Shown: positions 17,071 to 25,714 of the stretch, piece after piece
How positions within the stretch are numbered: position 1 is the first letter of the stretch
How the letters are laid out: each line of letters opens with the position of its first letter
Source of the DNA: Streptomyces sp. NBC_00878
GTDB taxonomy: Bacteria; Actinomycetota; Actinomycetes; Streptomycetales; Streptomycetaceae
Length of the DNA: 64,000 bases
Direction: 5' to 3'
NCBI RefSeq assembly: GCF_026341515.1
Contig: NZ_JAPEOK010000001.1
Location: 1,612,001-1,676,000, forward strand
Position numbers and translations under genes: made by a program
Notes under the pieces: generated by a model
Databases searched by the model: none
The model's input: only the letters and a program-made list of their open reading frames with translations
Told to the model about the DNA's origin: nothing

Positions 17071-17177
17071 TGCGGGTCACTTCCTCGGTGCGCGGACACG
17101 GGTCGCCGATACACCTGGTCGTGGTGTGTCACGCCGGTCTCTTCTTTCATGTTCCCGCTGCTCGGATCGTCCCGGCA

Positions 17178-17215
17178 GATGCCGAGCGGCCTCCCGGCAT
17201 GGGCCGTTCGGCACG
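17178..17215. promoter_or_regulatory. tandem palindrome pair, DevR/OsdR-like box candidate
   Basis: GATGCCGAGCGGCCTC (17178-17193) and TGGGCCGTTCGGCACG (17200-17215) start exactly 22 bp apart, upstream of the SHOCT gene on the minus strand. Confidence 0.5.
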
Positions 17216-17234
17216 CACGAGGCGGCCTGCCGCG

Positions 17235-18137
17235 TCAGTCGTGCGGGACCACGGCGACCGGGCAGCTCACGTGGTGGATCAGCGCGTGGGCCACCGGGCC
17301 GGTGTGGGACCCGACCGCGGCGCGGCGCCTGCGGCGGCCCACCACCAGCAGGCCCGCCCCGCCGGCGGCCTTCACGATCACATGGGCCGCGCGCCCCTCG
17401 GGCATCGTCTCGCGTACGAAGACGCCGGAAAACTTCTGGCGCCAGGGTTCGAGCAGCGCCGTGAACTCCCGTTCCGCGTCCTGCCTGACTCGTGCGCGCT
17501 CCTCGGCGTACGGGATGCCGTGCCGGAGCGGGACGTGCCAGGCATGCACAGCGCGCAGCGGCGCACCGCGCAACTCCGCGGCCCGGAACGCGCATTCCAG
17601 CAAGGCATCGCACGAACCGCCGACGTCGACGGCGACCGCGACGTCGCGGCAGGGCGTACGGGCCGACGGCTTCCCGTCCCGGTCCGGCAGATGCTCGTTC
17701 TCCGCGCTGTTCCCGGCGCGTACGAGCACGACGGGCCGCCCGGCGTGGGCCACGGTCGCCATCGCGACGGACCCGGAGAGGAAGCCGCCGACACCGCTGA
17801 GGCCCTGGCTGCCGATCACCAGCAGTTCGGCGTTCTCCACCTCGGCGAGCAGGGCCGGGCCCGGTGGCTTCCGGATCTGTTCGGCGGCGATGGACAGCTG
17901 CGGGTAGCGCTCGTTCAGCCGGTCGCCCGCGCCGCGCAACATCCGCCGCGCCCAGTACTGCGGGGCTTTCAGTTCCGGCAGGGTCGCCTCCGTCCCCTCG
18001 TCGGGCAGCCCCTCCCAGGCGTGCACCAGACGCAGCGGCAGTCCTCGCCGCAGGGCTTCCCTCGCGGCCCAGTCGGCCGCCGCGAGACTCTCGCGCGAAC
18101 CGTCCAGCCCGGCCACGACTGGCCTGATCACGTCCAT
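17235..18137 (-). CDS. universal stress protein (tandem USP domains)
   Basis: A protein of 300 residues with two USP folds. Domain one starts MDVIRPVVAGLDGSRESLAA and has the nucleotide-binding loop VIGSQGLSGVGGFLSGSV. Domain two starts near residue 150 (RDVAVAVDVGGSCDALLECA) and ends CPVAVVPHD. In domain two the ATP motif is degenerate: VVGRRRRRAAVGSHTG. The ATG follows GGAGGG. It lies 14 bp downstream of another USP gene and is probably co-transcribed with it. Role: an ATP-binding stress or dormancy factor of unknown target. Confidence 0.92.
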   Translation of the reverse strand: MDVIRPVVAGLDGSRESLAAADWAAREALRRGLPLRLVHAWEGLPDEGTEATLPELKAPQYWARRMLRGAGDRLNERYPQLSIAAEQIRKPPGPALLAEVENAELLVIGSQGLSGVGGFLSGSVAMATVAHAGRPVVLVRAGNSAENEHLPDRDGKPSARTPCRDVAVAVDVGGSCDALLECAFRAAELRGAPLRAVHAWHVPLRHGIPYAEERARVRQDAEREFTALLEPWRQKFSGVFVRETMPEGRAAHVIVKAAGGAGLLVVGRRRRRAAVGSHTGPVAHALIHHVSCPVAVVPHD

Positions 18138-18151
18138 CACTCCCTCCGTCG

Positions 18152-19054
18152 TCACTCGTGGGGTACGACGGCCACGGGGCAGCCGACGTGATGGATGACG
18201 GCATGCGTGACGGGACCGGTGCGCGGCCCCACCGGCCGCTCGGCCAGCCGGTGACCGACGACGAGCAGACCCGCTCCGGAGGCGGCCCGGATCAGCGTGG
18301 TCGAAGCCTTGCCCTCCGACACCGACTCCACGACCTCGACGTCGGGGTACTTGTCGCGCCACAGTTGAAGCACGGCGGACAGGAAGCCCTGCCACTCCTG
18401 CGCCCGCTGCGAATCACCCGCCATGCCCACCTCACCCGGGCCCAGGCTGAGCGGAGAGGGCGCCTGCCAGGCATGGACGACCCGCAGCCGTGCCCGGCGC
18501 AGCCGTGCCGCCTCGAAGCCGAACTCGATCACCTCGTCGCACAGGTCGCCGAGGTCGAGGCCCAGCACCACGTCCCGGTATCCGGTCCTGGTGGAGGCGC
18601 TCCCGTCGTCCGCGGGCAGATGCTCGTCCTCGGCCTCCTCTCCCGCCCGGACGAGGACGACGGGACGCGTGGCCCTCGCCACCACGCCCAAGGCGACGGA
18701 GCCCACCAGGAATCCGGTGAAGCCACTCAGTCCGCGCGAGCCGAGCACCAGCAAGTCGGCCTGCTCGGCCGCATGCAGCAGGGCCGCCGTCGCGGGACCC
18801 TCGACCTGCTCGTCGTGCGGGCGCATGCCGGGGCAGGCACGGCGGACGCGCTCCTCGGCCCGACGCAGGACCCGTCGGGCCAGATGCCGCTGCACGGCGT
18901 TCGCGGACTCTCCGTCCACCTCGCGGGGGTGCCAGTTCCAAGCGTGCATCAGCCGCAGCGGTCGGTCGCGGCGCTCGGCCTCGCGGGCGGCCCACTCGGC
19001 TGCGGCCAGGCTCTCGGCGGATCCATCGACTCCGGCGATCACGGACGCAAACAT
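18152..19054 (-). CDS. universal stress protein (tandem USP domains)
   Basis: A tandem USP of 300 residues beginning MFASVIAGVDGSAESLAAAE. Domain one has the intact ATP loop VLGSRGLSGFTGFLVGSVAL. Domain two (RDVVLGLDLGDLCDEVIEFG) ends HHVGCPVAVVPHE. The start is preceded by GGAGGT. It is the first gene of a two-USP operon, and the paired palindromes at 19120-19156 lie 66-100 bp upstream, shared with the divergent USP gene at 19270. Confidence 0.93.
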   Translation of the reverse strand: MFASVIAGVDGSAESLAAAEWAAREAERRDRPLRLMHAWNWHPREVDGESANAVQRHLARRVLRRAEERVRRACPGMRPHDEQVEGPATAALLHAAEQADLLVLGSRGLSGFTGFLVGSVALGVVARATRPVVLVRAGEEAEDEHLPADDGSASTRTGYRDVVLGLDLGDLCDEVIEFGFEAARLRRARLRVVHAWQAPSPLSLGPGEVGMAGDSQRAQEWQGFLSAVLQLWRDKYPDVEVVESVSEGKASTTLIRAASGAGLLVVGHRLAERPVGPRTGPVTHAVIHHVGCPVAVVPHE

Positions 19055-19119
19055 GACGCACCTCCAACGCTCGGTCTGCTCCTCATGGCCAGCGTCACGC
19101 CACAGCGGCCCGGCGAGGA

Positions 19120-19156
19120 GGGGCCGCCAGGTCCTCCCCCGGGACCAACCGGCCCA
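19120..19156. promoter_or_regulatory. tandem palindrome pair between divergent USP genes
   Basis: GGGGCCGCCAGGTCCT (19120-19135) and GGGACCAACCGGCCCA (19141-19156) start 21 bp apart, in the divergent promoter region of the USP genes at 19054 (minus) and 19270 (plus). DevR/OsdR-like box candidate. Confidence 0.5.
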
Positions 19157-19269
19157 TGCTCAGTTGCAGTTCACTGAACCACGGTGGGAGGGAAGGGCGT
19201 CTCCTGCGCGCTCGGGGGCCGGCGTGCTCGCGAGGCGACGGGGGCAACGTCCTCGGGAGGCGAACCGTC

Positions 19270-20109
19270 ATGGAGCGAGTGATCGTCGCTGGAGTCGACC
19301 GATCGGCACGCAGTCGCATCGCGGCCGACTGGGCCGCGCACGAGGCCCTGCTGCGCGGGCTGCCACTGCGGGTGGTCCATGTGACGCCGTTGGCCGGACT
19401 GGACGCGCCACAACTGTGGCCGTACCGTCCGGAGGTCGTGGCGGCCCGTGTCGTGGCCGAACTCGCGGCCCGGCACCCGACGTTGGACATCGATGACGTG
19501 CGGCTCGCCGGGACGGCCGCGTCGGCGCTGTGCTCGCAGAGCAGGGACGCGGAGATGGTCGTGCTCGGTCTGCGCGGTGAGGGCGGTTTCGCCGGGCTGT
19601 CCCTGGGGTCGACGGCTCTGGCCGTCGCCGGGGCCTCCGACTGCCCGGTGGTCCTCGTACCGACCGGGCTCGCCCGCGAGGGCCCGGTTCGGCGACCGGA
19701 CAAGGTGACGCTCGCTGTCGACGCCCGCGACCCGGCTGACGGAGCCATCGACTTCGCGCTGGACACCGCACGCCTGCGCCTTGTGCGGCTGCACGCGCTG
19801 CACGCCGGGGCGCCTCCCACCGCGCAGCCCGGTCGGGTCTCCCGTGCACCGTCGGCGCCGGAGTTCGCTGCCCGCTTGGACCACGAAGTGGCGCTCCTGT
19901 CCGACGTGTTGCGCCCGTGGCATGAGAAGTACCCGTACGTACAAGTCCTCGAGGACGTTGTCCTCTTCGACCCGGCCACGGCCTTGATCCGGACCTCGGG
20001 CAATGCCGAGCTGATGGTGCTGGGGCGGGGACTCGGCAGCGGGCTGGGCCCGGTCGCGTACGACGTCGCGCGGCACACCCGTTGCCCGCTCGCCGTGGTC
20101 CCGGCGTGA
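19270..20109 (+). CDS. universal stress protein (tandem USP domains, divergent sequence)
   Basis: A protein of 279 residues with ATG 19270 behind GGGAGG. It begins MERVIVAGVDRSARSRIAAD. Domain one carries VLGLRGEGGFAGLSLGSTAL, a near-normal ATP loop. Domain two begins KVTLAVDARDPADGAIDFAL and ends VARHTRCPLAVVPA. It is more diverged from the other USPs here, lacking the EDEHLP linker they share, so it is probably an older paralogue. Confidence 0.9.
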   Translation: MERVIVAGVDRSARSRIAADWAAHEALLRGLPLRVVHVTPLAGLDAPQLWPYRPEVVAARVVAELAARHPTLDIDDVRLAGTAASALCSQSRDAEMVVLGLRGEGGFAGLSLGSTALAVAGASDCPVVLVPTGLAREGPVRRPDKVTLAVDARDPADGAIDFALDTARLRLVRLHALHAGAPPTAQPGRVSRAPSAPEFAARLDHEVALLSDVLRPWHEKYPYVQVLEDVVLFDPATALIRTSGNAELMVLGRGLGSGLGPVAYDVARHTRCPLAVVPA

Positions 20110-20470
20110 CCGGTCGGTCCGGAAGCACCGGTCGGCACGTCGCCCCCGGCCGCACGGAGACGGCACGGCCAGGCAGCCGAACGTCGATGGGCAACCGGTC
20201 CGACGAGGGCACCGCGATCTCCGGACTCCGTTGCTCCATTCGCAGCCGCACTCCCCAGGGCCCCTGGTAGCGAAGGGCGAACCCGTAGGAGGACAGCTCC
20301 GGCAGAGGAAACGGGTCCAGCCACAAGGCACCCTGGCGCGTTTCCGGTCCGGTCGGTCCGCGCTGGACGAAGTCGAGAGTGCCGGCCATGGCGCCCAGGT
20401 GGGTCCCCCTCTCCCGTCGTCCCACCCTGAAGGTCGGCGATGTCGCCCTGGAGAGCGGCTCCTTGGATGC
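20110..20470 (-). pseudogene. glycoside hydrolase family 65 (kojibiose/maltose phosphorylase-like) C-terminal fragment
   Basis: The minus strand reads GDIADLQGGTTGEG, then in a shifted frame HLGAMAGTLDFVQR, GALWLDPFPLPEL, FALRYQGPWGVRLRMEQR and VRLPGRAVSVRPG. These are the C-terminal signature and beta-sandwich of GH65 sugar phosphorylases. A frameshift lies near 20408 and the catalytic (alpha/alpha)6 barrel is missing. The fragment is sandwiched between a USP gene and the hydrogenase promoter. Confidence 0.65.
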
Positions 20471-20722
20471 CACGGTCGTCCAAGGAGCCGCTCTCCACAC
20501 GCCCGTACGCCACCGGCCGGATCACGGTCTTCCGCCGCCCCTGCGTGGAGCCGGGCCGGGAGGCGAGCCGCAACAACGCGTGCACACGGGTCGTGCGTCC
20601 AAGCGGGCACATCGCCATCGGCATGCACGGCCAGTCGGCAACGCTGCAAGCAGCCAGTGGCTCACGAGGCACGCCGGTCCAGTCGGCAGACACCGCGCGG
20701 TATCCGTCGGCGTCCGGGTCCC

Positions 20723-20760
20723 GGGGACGATCGGCCCCCGCGTATGGGTCGTTCGGCCCC
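20723..20760. promoter_or_regulatory. tandem palindrome pair before the hydrogenase maturation genes
   Basis: GGGGACGATCGGCCCC (20723-20738) and TGGGTCGTTCGGCCCC (20745-20760) start 22 bp apart. The proximal site ends 36 bp before the maturation protease start. This is one of the clearest examples of the DevR/OsdR-like box. Confidence 0.7.
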
Positions 20761-20796
20761 TGTGGAGCCGGATCAAGGCAGCGCACCGTGAGAGAC

Positions 20797-21288
20797 ATGA
20801 GAGCGCGCACGCGGATCGCCGTCGTCGGCGTCGGCAACGAGTTCCGGCGCGACGACGGCGTGGGCTGGGCCGTGGTCGCCCGGCTGCGCGAGCGGGCCGA
20901 CGAGCGGCCGCTGCCGCCGGACACCGTGCTCGCCGCCTGCGACGGCGACCCCGGCCGGCTGATCGGACTGTGGGAGGGCGCCTCGCTGGCCGTGGTCGTG
21001 GACGCCGCCCACGCCCACCCGGGGACTCCCGGGCGCGTGCACCGCCTCGAACTCGACGGCGGGCACCTCGCCGGTCCGCCGTCCACCAGCTCGCACGGGC
21101 TGGGCCTCGGCGAGGCGGTCGAACTCGCCAGGGTGCTGGGGCTCATGCCGGACCGCCTCGTCGTGTACGCCGTGGAAGGCGCCGACGGTTCGTTCGGCAC
21201 CGGGCTCTCCCCCGCCGTCGCCGACGCCGTGGATCCGCTCGCCGACGCCGTCGAGGACGAGATCGTGGCAGCCAGGGGGCAGACATGA
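20797..21288 (+). CDS. hydrogenase maturation protease (HyaD/HycI/HoxW family)
   Basis: A protein of 163 residues. The family N-terminus is clear (VVGVGNEFRRDDGVGWAVV, with an acidic nickel-sensing residue). VVDAAHAHPGTPG follows, with a conserved histidine in STSSHGLGLGEA. This endopeptidase removes the C-terminal extension of the large subunit after the DPCxxC cysteines once nickel is in place. ATG 20797 is chosen; GTG 20788 (VRDMRAR) is an alternative. The stop overlaps hypF (ATGA). The paired palindromes directly upstream mark this as the operon head. Confidence 0.88.
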   Translation: MRARTRIAVVGVGNEFRRDDGVGWAVVARLRERADERPLPPDTVLAACDGDPGRLIGLWEGASLAVVVDAAHAHPGTPGRVHRLELDGGHLAGPPSTSSHGLGLGEAVELARVLGLMPDRLVVYAVEGADGSFGTGLSPAVADAVDPLADAVEDEIVAARGQT

Positions 21289-23567
21289 CCGTGCGGCACT
21301 TCCACGTTGAGGGAATCGTCCAGGGCGTCGGCTTCCGCCCGTTCGTGTACCGGACCGCGGCCGAGCTCGGCCTGGACGGCTGGGTGGCCAACGTCAACGG
21401 CCACGTCGAGGGCGAGGTCGCCGGCCCGCCCCGCGCGCTGGAGGAGTTCGCGGCTCGACTGCGGGACGACGCGCCGGCCCTCGCCCGAGTGCGCCGGGTA
21501 CTGCTGACGGAGAACCCGCGGCAGCGGGCGTACGACCCCGGTTTCCACGTGCGCCGCAGCGCATCCGGTCACGCCGGCCCCCGCGAGATCCCGCCCGACG
21601 CGGCGATCTGCGCCGCCTGCCTGCGCGAACTGCGCGACCCCCGCGACCGGCGCTACCGCTACCCGTTCATCAACTGCACCGACTGCGGACCGCGCGCCAC
21701 GATCATCGAGGACCTTCCCTACGACCGGGACCGCACGACGATGCGCCGCTTCCCGCTGTGCGCGCAGTGCGCGGCGGAGTACGGCGATCCCGCCGACCGG
21801 CGCTTCCACGCCGAACCCGTCGCCTGCCGCGCCTGCGGGCCAAGCCTGGCCTGGGAGGAGCTGCGCGGCGAGGAGGCACTGCGGGCGGCGGTCAAGGCCG
21901 TCGAGGCGGGCGGGATCGTGGCGCTGAAGGGGCTCGGCGGCTATCAGCTGGTGTGCGACGCGGGCGATCCACGGGCCGTGGCCGAGCTGCGGCGGCGCAA
22001 GCACCGCCCGGCGAAACCGTTCGCCGTGATGGTCCCGGACGTGGAGTCGGCCGCCCGGCTTGCCCGGATCGGCGCCGCGGAGCGCCAGGCATTGAGGTCT
22101 CCGGAGCGCCCCGTGGTGCTGCTGGCCCGTCGACGGTGGCGCGGTACTCCTCCGCTGGCGCGAGAGGTGCATCCCGGCCTGAGCCTCGTCGGCCTGTTCC
22201 TGCCCACCACCGGCCTGCACCACCTCCTCCTCGACGAACTCGCCCGGCCCCTTGTGGTCACCAGCGGCAACCTCACCGACGAGCCCATCGCCATCGACGA
22301 CGCCGAGGCCCGCCATGCCCTGGCCGGTGTCGCGGACGGCTTCCTCACGCACGACCGGCCGATCCGGTCCCGCTACGACGACTCCGTGGTGCAGTTCACC
22401 GGCCGCACCCGGGTCACCGTCCGCCGGGCCCGCGGCCTCGCCCCCGCGCCGCTGCCGCTCGACGTGCGGGGGCCGGTCGCCGGGGTCGGCGCGCAGCTGA
22501 AGCACACGTTCACGCTGGCCGCCGACGGCCGCGCCCACCTCGGCCCGCACACCGGCGACCTGGCCGACCTGGCGACCTTCGAGGCGTTCCAGGCGTCGTA
22601 CGACCACCACAAGCACCTCACCGGCATCGAACCGCGGGTCCTCGCCCATGATCTGCACCCCGGCTACCTGTCCACGCAGTGGGCGCTGACGCAGCCGCTG
22701 CGCCGTATCGCCGTGCAGCACCATCACGCGCACGTGGCCGCCTGCGCTGCCGAGCACGGCGTACGGGGACCGTTCCTCGGCATCGCCTACGACGGGCTCG
22801 GGCTGGGCGACGACGGCACACTGTGGGGCGGCGAGATACTCGTCGCCGATCTGAGCGGCTACCGCCGCGTGGGGAGGTTCGCGACCGCGCCCCTGCCCGG
22901 CGGCGACGCGGCGGTACGCCATCCTTCCCGTACGGCGCTCGGCCATCTGCTCGGCGGCGAGACGCTGGGCTCCCCGCGCCCGTACCCGTGGCTCACCCGG
23001 GCCTTCACCGACCGGCTGGACCCCGCCGAGGTCGCCGCCGTACACGCCATGATCGCCCGGGACGTCAACTGCCCACGCGCGTCCAGCGCCGGACGGCTCT
23101 TCGACACCGTCGCCGCGCTGCTCGGCCTCGCCGACCGGGTCAGCTACGAGGGCGAGGCCGCCGTCCTGCTCGAAGCGGCGGCGGGCAGCGAGCACGCCGT
23201 ACCGCTCCCCCACCGGATCGTGCGGGTGCAGGGCCTGTGGGTGTACGACCCCGCACCGACCCTGGCCGGTCTGCTGGAGCGGCAGCTCGGCGCGGAGCCG
23301 GTGGCCCGGCTGGCCGCGGCCTTCCATCTCACGCTCGCGATCGTCACGGCGGACCTCGCCGCGCGGGCCGTGGCCGAGGGCGCGCCGCGCACGGTGTGCC
23401 TGGGCGGCGGCTGTTTCGTCAACCGCAGGCTGCTCACCGAGGTGAAACGCCGGCTGCGCGCCCAGGGGCTGCGGGTGCTGGTCGGCGGTCAGGTCCCGGT
23501 CGGGGACGGCGGCATCAGCTACGGCCAGGCGGCGGTCGCCGCCGCCCGGCTCGCCGAGGAGGAGTGA
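21285..23567 (+). CDS. hypF: carbamoyltransferase HypF
   Basis: A protein of 760 residues, normal for HypF. It has an N-terminal acylphosphatase domain (GIVQGVGFRPFVYRTA), two zinc-finger pairs (CAACLRELRDPRDRRY with CTDCGPR, and CAQCAAEYGDPADRRF with CRACGP), a YrdC-like carbamoyl-adenylating domain (GLGGYQLVCDA, KPFAVMVPD, VTSGNLTDEPI), and a C-terminal Kae1-like domain (VQHHHAHVAACAAEHG, LGGGCFVNRRLL). It activates carbamoyl phosphate and transfers the group to the HypE cysteine, the first step of CN ligand synthesis for the NiFe centre. It is coupled to the protease gene upstream; hypC follows after 6 bp. Confidence 0.96.
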   Translation: MTVRHFHVEGIVQGVGFRPFVYRTAAELGLDGWVANVNGHVEGEVAGPPRALEEFAARLRDDAPALARVRRVLLTENPRQRAYDPGFHVRRSASGHAGPREIPPDAAICAACLRELRDPRDRRYRYPFINCTDCGPRATIIEDLPYDRDRTTMRRFPLCAQCAAEYGDPADRRFHAEPVACRACGPSLAWEELRGEEALRAAVKAVEAGGIVALKGLGGYQLVCDAGDPRAVAELRRRKHRPAKPFAVMVPDVESAARLARIGAAERQALRSPERPVVLLARRRWRGTPPLAREVHPGLSLVGLFLPTTGLHHLLLDELARPLVVTSGNLTDEPIAIDDAEARHALAGVADGFLTHDRPIRSRYDDSVVQFTGRTRVTVRRARGLAPAPLPLDVRGPVAGVGAQLKHTFTLAADGRAHLGPHTGDLADLATFEAFQASYDHHKHLTGIEPRVLAHDLHPGYLSTQWALTQPLRRIAVQHHHAHVAACAAEHGVRGPFLGIAYDGLGLGDDGTLWGGEILVADLSGYRRVGRFATAPLPGGDAAVRHPSRTALGHLLGGETLGSPRPYPWLTRAFTDRLDPAEVAAVHAMIARDVNCPRASSAGRLFDTVAALLGLADRVSYEGEAAVLLEAAAGSEHAVPLPHRIVRVQGLWVYDPAPTLAGLLERQLGAEPVARLAAAFHLTLAIVTADLAARAVAEGAPRTVCLGGGCFVNRRLLTEVKRRLRAQGLRVLVGGQVPVGDGGISYGQAAVAAARLAEEE

Positions 23568-23573
23568 ACCTCT

Positions 23574-23867
23574 ATGTGTCTGGGAATCCCAGGCCGGGTC
23601 CTGGAGATCCACGACGACGCCGGCCTGCGCATGGCCACCGTCGACTTCGGCGGCGTACGGCGCGAGGCCTGCCTCAGCTGCACGCCCGAGGCGGACGTCG
23701 GCTCGTACGTCATCGTGCACGTCGGCTTCGCGATCACGCTGGTCGACGAGGCGGAGGCCCACCGGACGCTCGACGTACTGCGGGCGATGGCGGACGCGGT
23801 CGAGAGCGAGCTGGGCGAGCCACTGCCTCGGCGCTCCGCCGGGAGGGCCGAAAAGGGGCCGTCTTGA
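23574..23867 (+). CDS. hypC: HypC/HupF chaperone
   Basis: A protein of 97 residues that starts with the invariant MCLGIPGRVLE; the N-terminal cysteine ligates the Fe(CN)2CO unit. TVDFGGVRREACLSC, then VIVHVGFAITLVDEAEA, complete the family fold. HypC works with HypD to assemble the iron ligands and delivers them to the large-subunit precursor. It is transcribed with hypF. hypA and hypB, needed for nickel insertion, are not in this window. Confidence 0.95.
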   Translation: MCLGIPGRVLEIHDDAGLRMATVDFGGVRREACLSCTPEADVGSYVIVHVGFAITLVDEAEAHRTLDVLRAMADAVESELGEPLPRRSAGRAEKGPS

Positions 23868-23901
23868 GACTTCGGGCCGTATGTGGCTGGGCGCACGCAC
23901 G

Positions 23902-23943
23902 ATGGGGGTCCCCCTGAGCGAAGCCGAGAGTGGGGGAGGAGCC
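23902..23943. repeat. Streptomyces-type interspersed repeat
   Basis: TGGGGGTCCCCC, then TGAGCGAAGCCGAGAG and TGGGGGAGG. The same unit in inverted orientation lies at 46091-46134. I recognise it as a frequent Streptomyces intergenic repeat. It is followed by a hairpin and by the next promoter. Confidence 0.55.
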
Positions 23944-23956
23944 GCACATCGACACA

Positions 23957-23977
23957 GCCCCGCGCCCCTTGCGGGGC
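23957..23977. terminator. hairpin after hypC
   Basis: A seven-base stem GCCCCGC / GCGGGGC with loop GCCCCTT lies 90 bp downstream of hypC, separating it from the palindromes and start of the structural hydrogenase genes. Confidence 0.5.
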
Positions 23978-24003
23978 ACGCCACAGTGCGCCCGCCCCCG
24001 GGG

Positions 24004-24040
24004 AGACCCGGTCGGCCCGTCAAGAGGGCTGTTCGGCCCC
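24004..24040. promoter_or_regulatory. tandem palindrome pair before hydrogenase structural genes
   Basis: AGACCCGGTCGGCCCG (24004-24019, left half degenerate) and AGGGCTGTTCGGCCCC (24025-24040) start 21 bp apart, about 75 bp before the start of the hydrogenase beta-subunit gene. Confidence 0.5.
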
Positions 24041-24113
24041 TGCCATGCGCACCGCCGGAGTCGGAAGCTGACGGTGGAGGAGAACGAAGCCGCCTTGGAC
24101 AAGGAGGACCGTT

Positions 24114-25253
24114 ATGACCGCCACCGCAGCCCCGGCCGTGCTCGACCGGGACGGGCTGGACGCCCTCGTCGCGGCTCTGGTGGCGCGGGGACGAACCGTC
24201 GTCGGGCCGACCGTGCGCGACGGGGCGATCGTGCTGGCCGAACTGACATCGGCGGCCGAACTCCCCTACGGCTGGGGTGTCGAACTGGACGCCGGACGCT
24301 ACCGGCTGGTCCCCCGCGAGGACGGTGCCGCCTTCGCGCACAGCGCGGGCCCGCAGTCCTGGAAGTCCTACCTGCACCCGGCGCGGGAGCGCCTCTGGAG
24401 CGCCGACCGCACACCCGAGGGCGGCGTGTCCTTCACCGCGCACGAGCCCGAGGCGCCCTCGTACGCCTTCCTCGGCGTCCGGCCCTGCGACCTGCGGGCC
24501 ATCGCGATCCAGGACCGCGTCCTGACCGGCGGGCGGTACGAGGACACCGGCTATGGGAAGCGTCGGTCCAAGGCGCTGCTGATCGCCGCCGAATGCACCG
24601 AGCCCGGTGCGACCTGCTTCTGTGTCTCCACCGGCGGCGGGCCCGCGGCGGACCCCGGCTACGACCTCGCGCTGACCGAGGTGGTGGACGAGAACGGGCA
24701 CCGCTTCGTCGTCCGCGTCGGCAGCGAGGAGGGCGCCGAACTGCTGGACCAGGTACCCCACCGCCTCGGTGACACGGTCACGGAAGACACCGCCCGCGCC
24801 TCGGTGGACGCCGCCCGTAACCGCATGGGACGGGCGCTCCCCCCGGTCAGCCTGCGCGCGCTGCTTGGCGCGAGCCTGGAGGCCGAGCGCTGGGACGACG
24901 TCGCCGCCCGTTGTCTGACCTGCGGCAACTGCACGATGGTGTGCCCCACCTGTTTCTGCACGACCACCGAGGAGGTCACCGACCTCACCGGTGACCACAC
25001 CGAGCGCTGGGAGCGCTGGGACTCCTGCTTCGACCTGGACTTCTCGTATCTGCACGAGGGCCCGGTCCGCCCGTCGGGGCGTGCCCGCTACCGGCAGTGG
25101 CTCACCCACAAACTGTCCACCTGGCACGACCAGTTCGGCAGCTCCGGGTGTGTCGGCTGCGGGCGGTGCATCGCCTGGTGCCCGGCCGGCATCGACATCA
25201 CGGAGGAAGTCGCCGCGCTGCACGCCGAATTCGAGACGGAGACGGAGCGATGA
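24114..25253 (+). CDS. group 3b-type hydrogenase beta subunit (HydB-like, 4Fe-4S dicluster)
   Basis: A protein of 379 residues resembling the iron-sulfur beta subunit of sulfhydrogenases (HydB/HyhB). The N-terminal half has a conserved core (AFLGVRPCDLRAIAIQDRVL). The C-terminal half carries two ferredoxin-type motifs, CLTCGNCTMVCPTCFC and CVGCGRCIAWCPAGID. It would pass electrons between the small subunit and the flavin subunit encoded two genes downstream. Its stop overlaps the next gene (ATGA). Gene order here (HydB, HydG, HydD, HydA types) matches Pyrococcus hydBGDA apart from one inserted gene. Confidence 0.88.
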   Translation: MTATAAPAVLDRDGLDALVAALVARGRTVVGPTVRDGAIVLAELTSAAELPYGWGVELDAGRYRLVPREDGAAFAHSAGPQSWKSYLHPARERLWSADRTPEGGVSFTAHEPEAPSYAFLGVRPCDLRAIAIQDRVLTGGRYEDTGYGKRRSKALLIAAECTEPGATCFCVSTGGGPAADPGYDLALTEVVDENGHRFVVRVGSEEGAELLDQVPHRLGDTVTEDTARASVDAARNRMGRALPPVSLRALLGASLEAERWDDVAARCLTCGNCTMVCPTCFCTTTEEVTDLTGDHTERWERWDSCFDLDFSYLHEGPVRPSGRARYRQWLTHKLSTWHDQFGSSGCVGCGRCIAWCPAGIDITEEVAALHAEFETETER

Positions 25254-25714
25254 CCCCCTCGATCACCCTGAGCCTGACGCACGCTCTTCCGCCCGAGTAC
25301 CGGGACCGGCTCCTGCGCGTCGGCCGCGAGGTCGAATTCCGCCAGGACGCCCGGCTCTTCGAGGAGGGTGCGCGCGCCGACCGTTTCTGGATCGTCCGCG
25401 ACGGCACGGTCGCCCTCGACATGCACGTCCCCGGCCATCGCACGCCCGTGATCGAGACCGTCGGCAAGGGTGATCTCGTGGGCTGGTCCTGGCTGTTCGA
25501 GCCGTATGTGTGGCAGCTGGGCGCCGTGGCGATGACCCCGGTGCGGGCGTACGAGTTCGACGCCGTCGCCGTCCGCCTGATGTGCGACGACAATGCCGAG
25601 TTCGGCAGGGCGATCGGACGCTGGGTCGGCCGCGTGCTGTCCCATCGGCTGAACGCCGCCCGCGCCCGGCTGGTCGACCTGTACGGCGCCTCCACGAGCG
25701 GCGGTGCGCGATGA
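25250..25714 (+). CDS. cyclic nucleotide-binding domain protein without DNA-binding domain
   Basis: A single cNMP-binding (CRP-like) barrel of 154 residues: VEFRQDARLFEEGARADRFW, then RDGTVALDMHVPG and a phosphate-binding-cassette-like GKGDLVGWSWLF. There is no helix-turn-helix after it, so it is not a transcription factor. It lies inside the hydrogenase operon between the beta- and gamma-like subunits, with ATGA overlaps on both sides. It may be a redox- or nucleotide-sensing accessory of the enzyme. A paralogue with the same GWSWLF signature is at 40721-41185. Confidence 0.85.
   Translation: MTPSITLSLTHALPPEYRDRLLRVGREVEFRQDARLFEEGARADRFWIVRDGTVALDMHVPGHRTPVIETVGKGDLVGWSWLFEPYVWQLGAVAMTPVRAYEFDAVAVRLMCDDNAEFGRAIGRWVGRVLSHRLNAARARLVDLYGASTSGGAR

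Noticed and set aside
19095..25223. A very long open frame (about 2000 codons) on the minus strand across the hydrogenase maturation genes
   Set aside because: It lies antisense to hypF, hypC and other certain genes, has no family motifs except the short GH65 remnant, and is a by-product of GC-rich third codon positions.
25250..25714. The cNMP-binding protein as a CRP/FNR transcription factor for the palindromes
   Set aside because: The protein ends after the barrel and C-helix; there is no helix-turn-helix.
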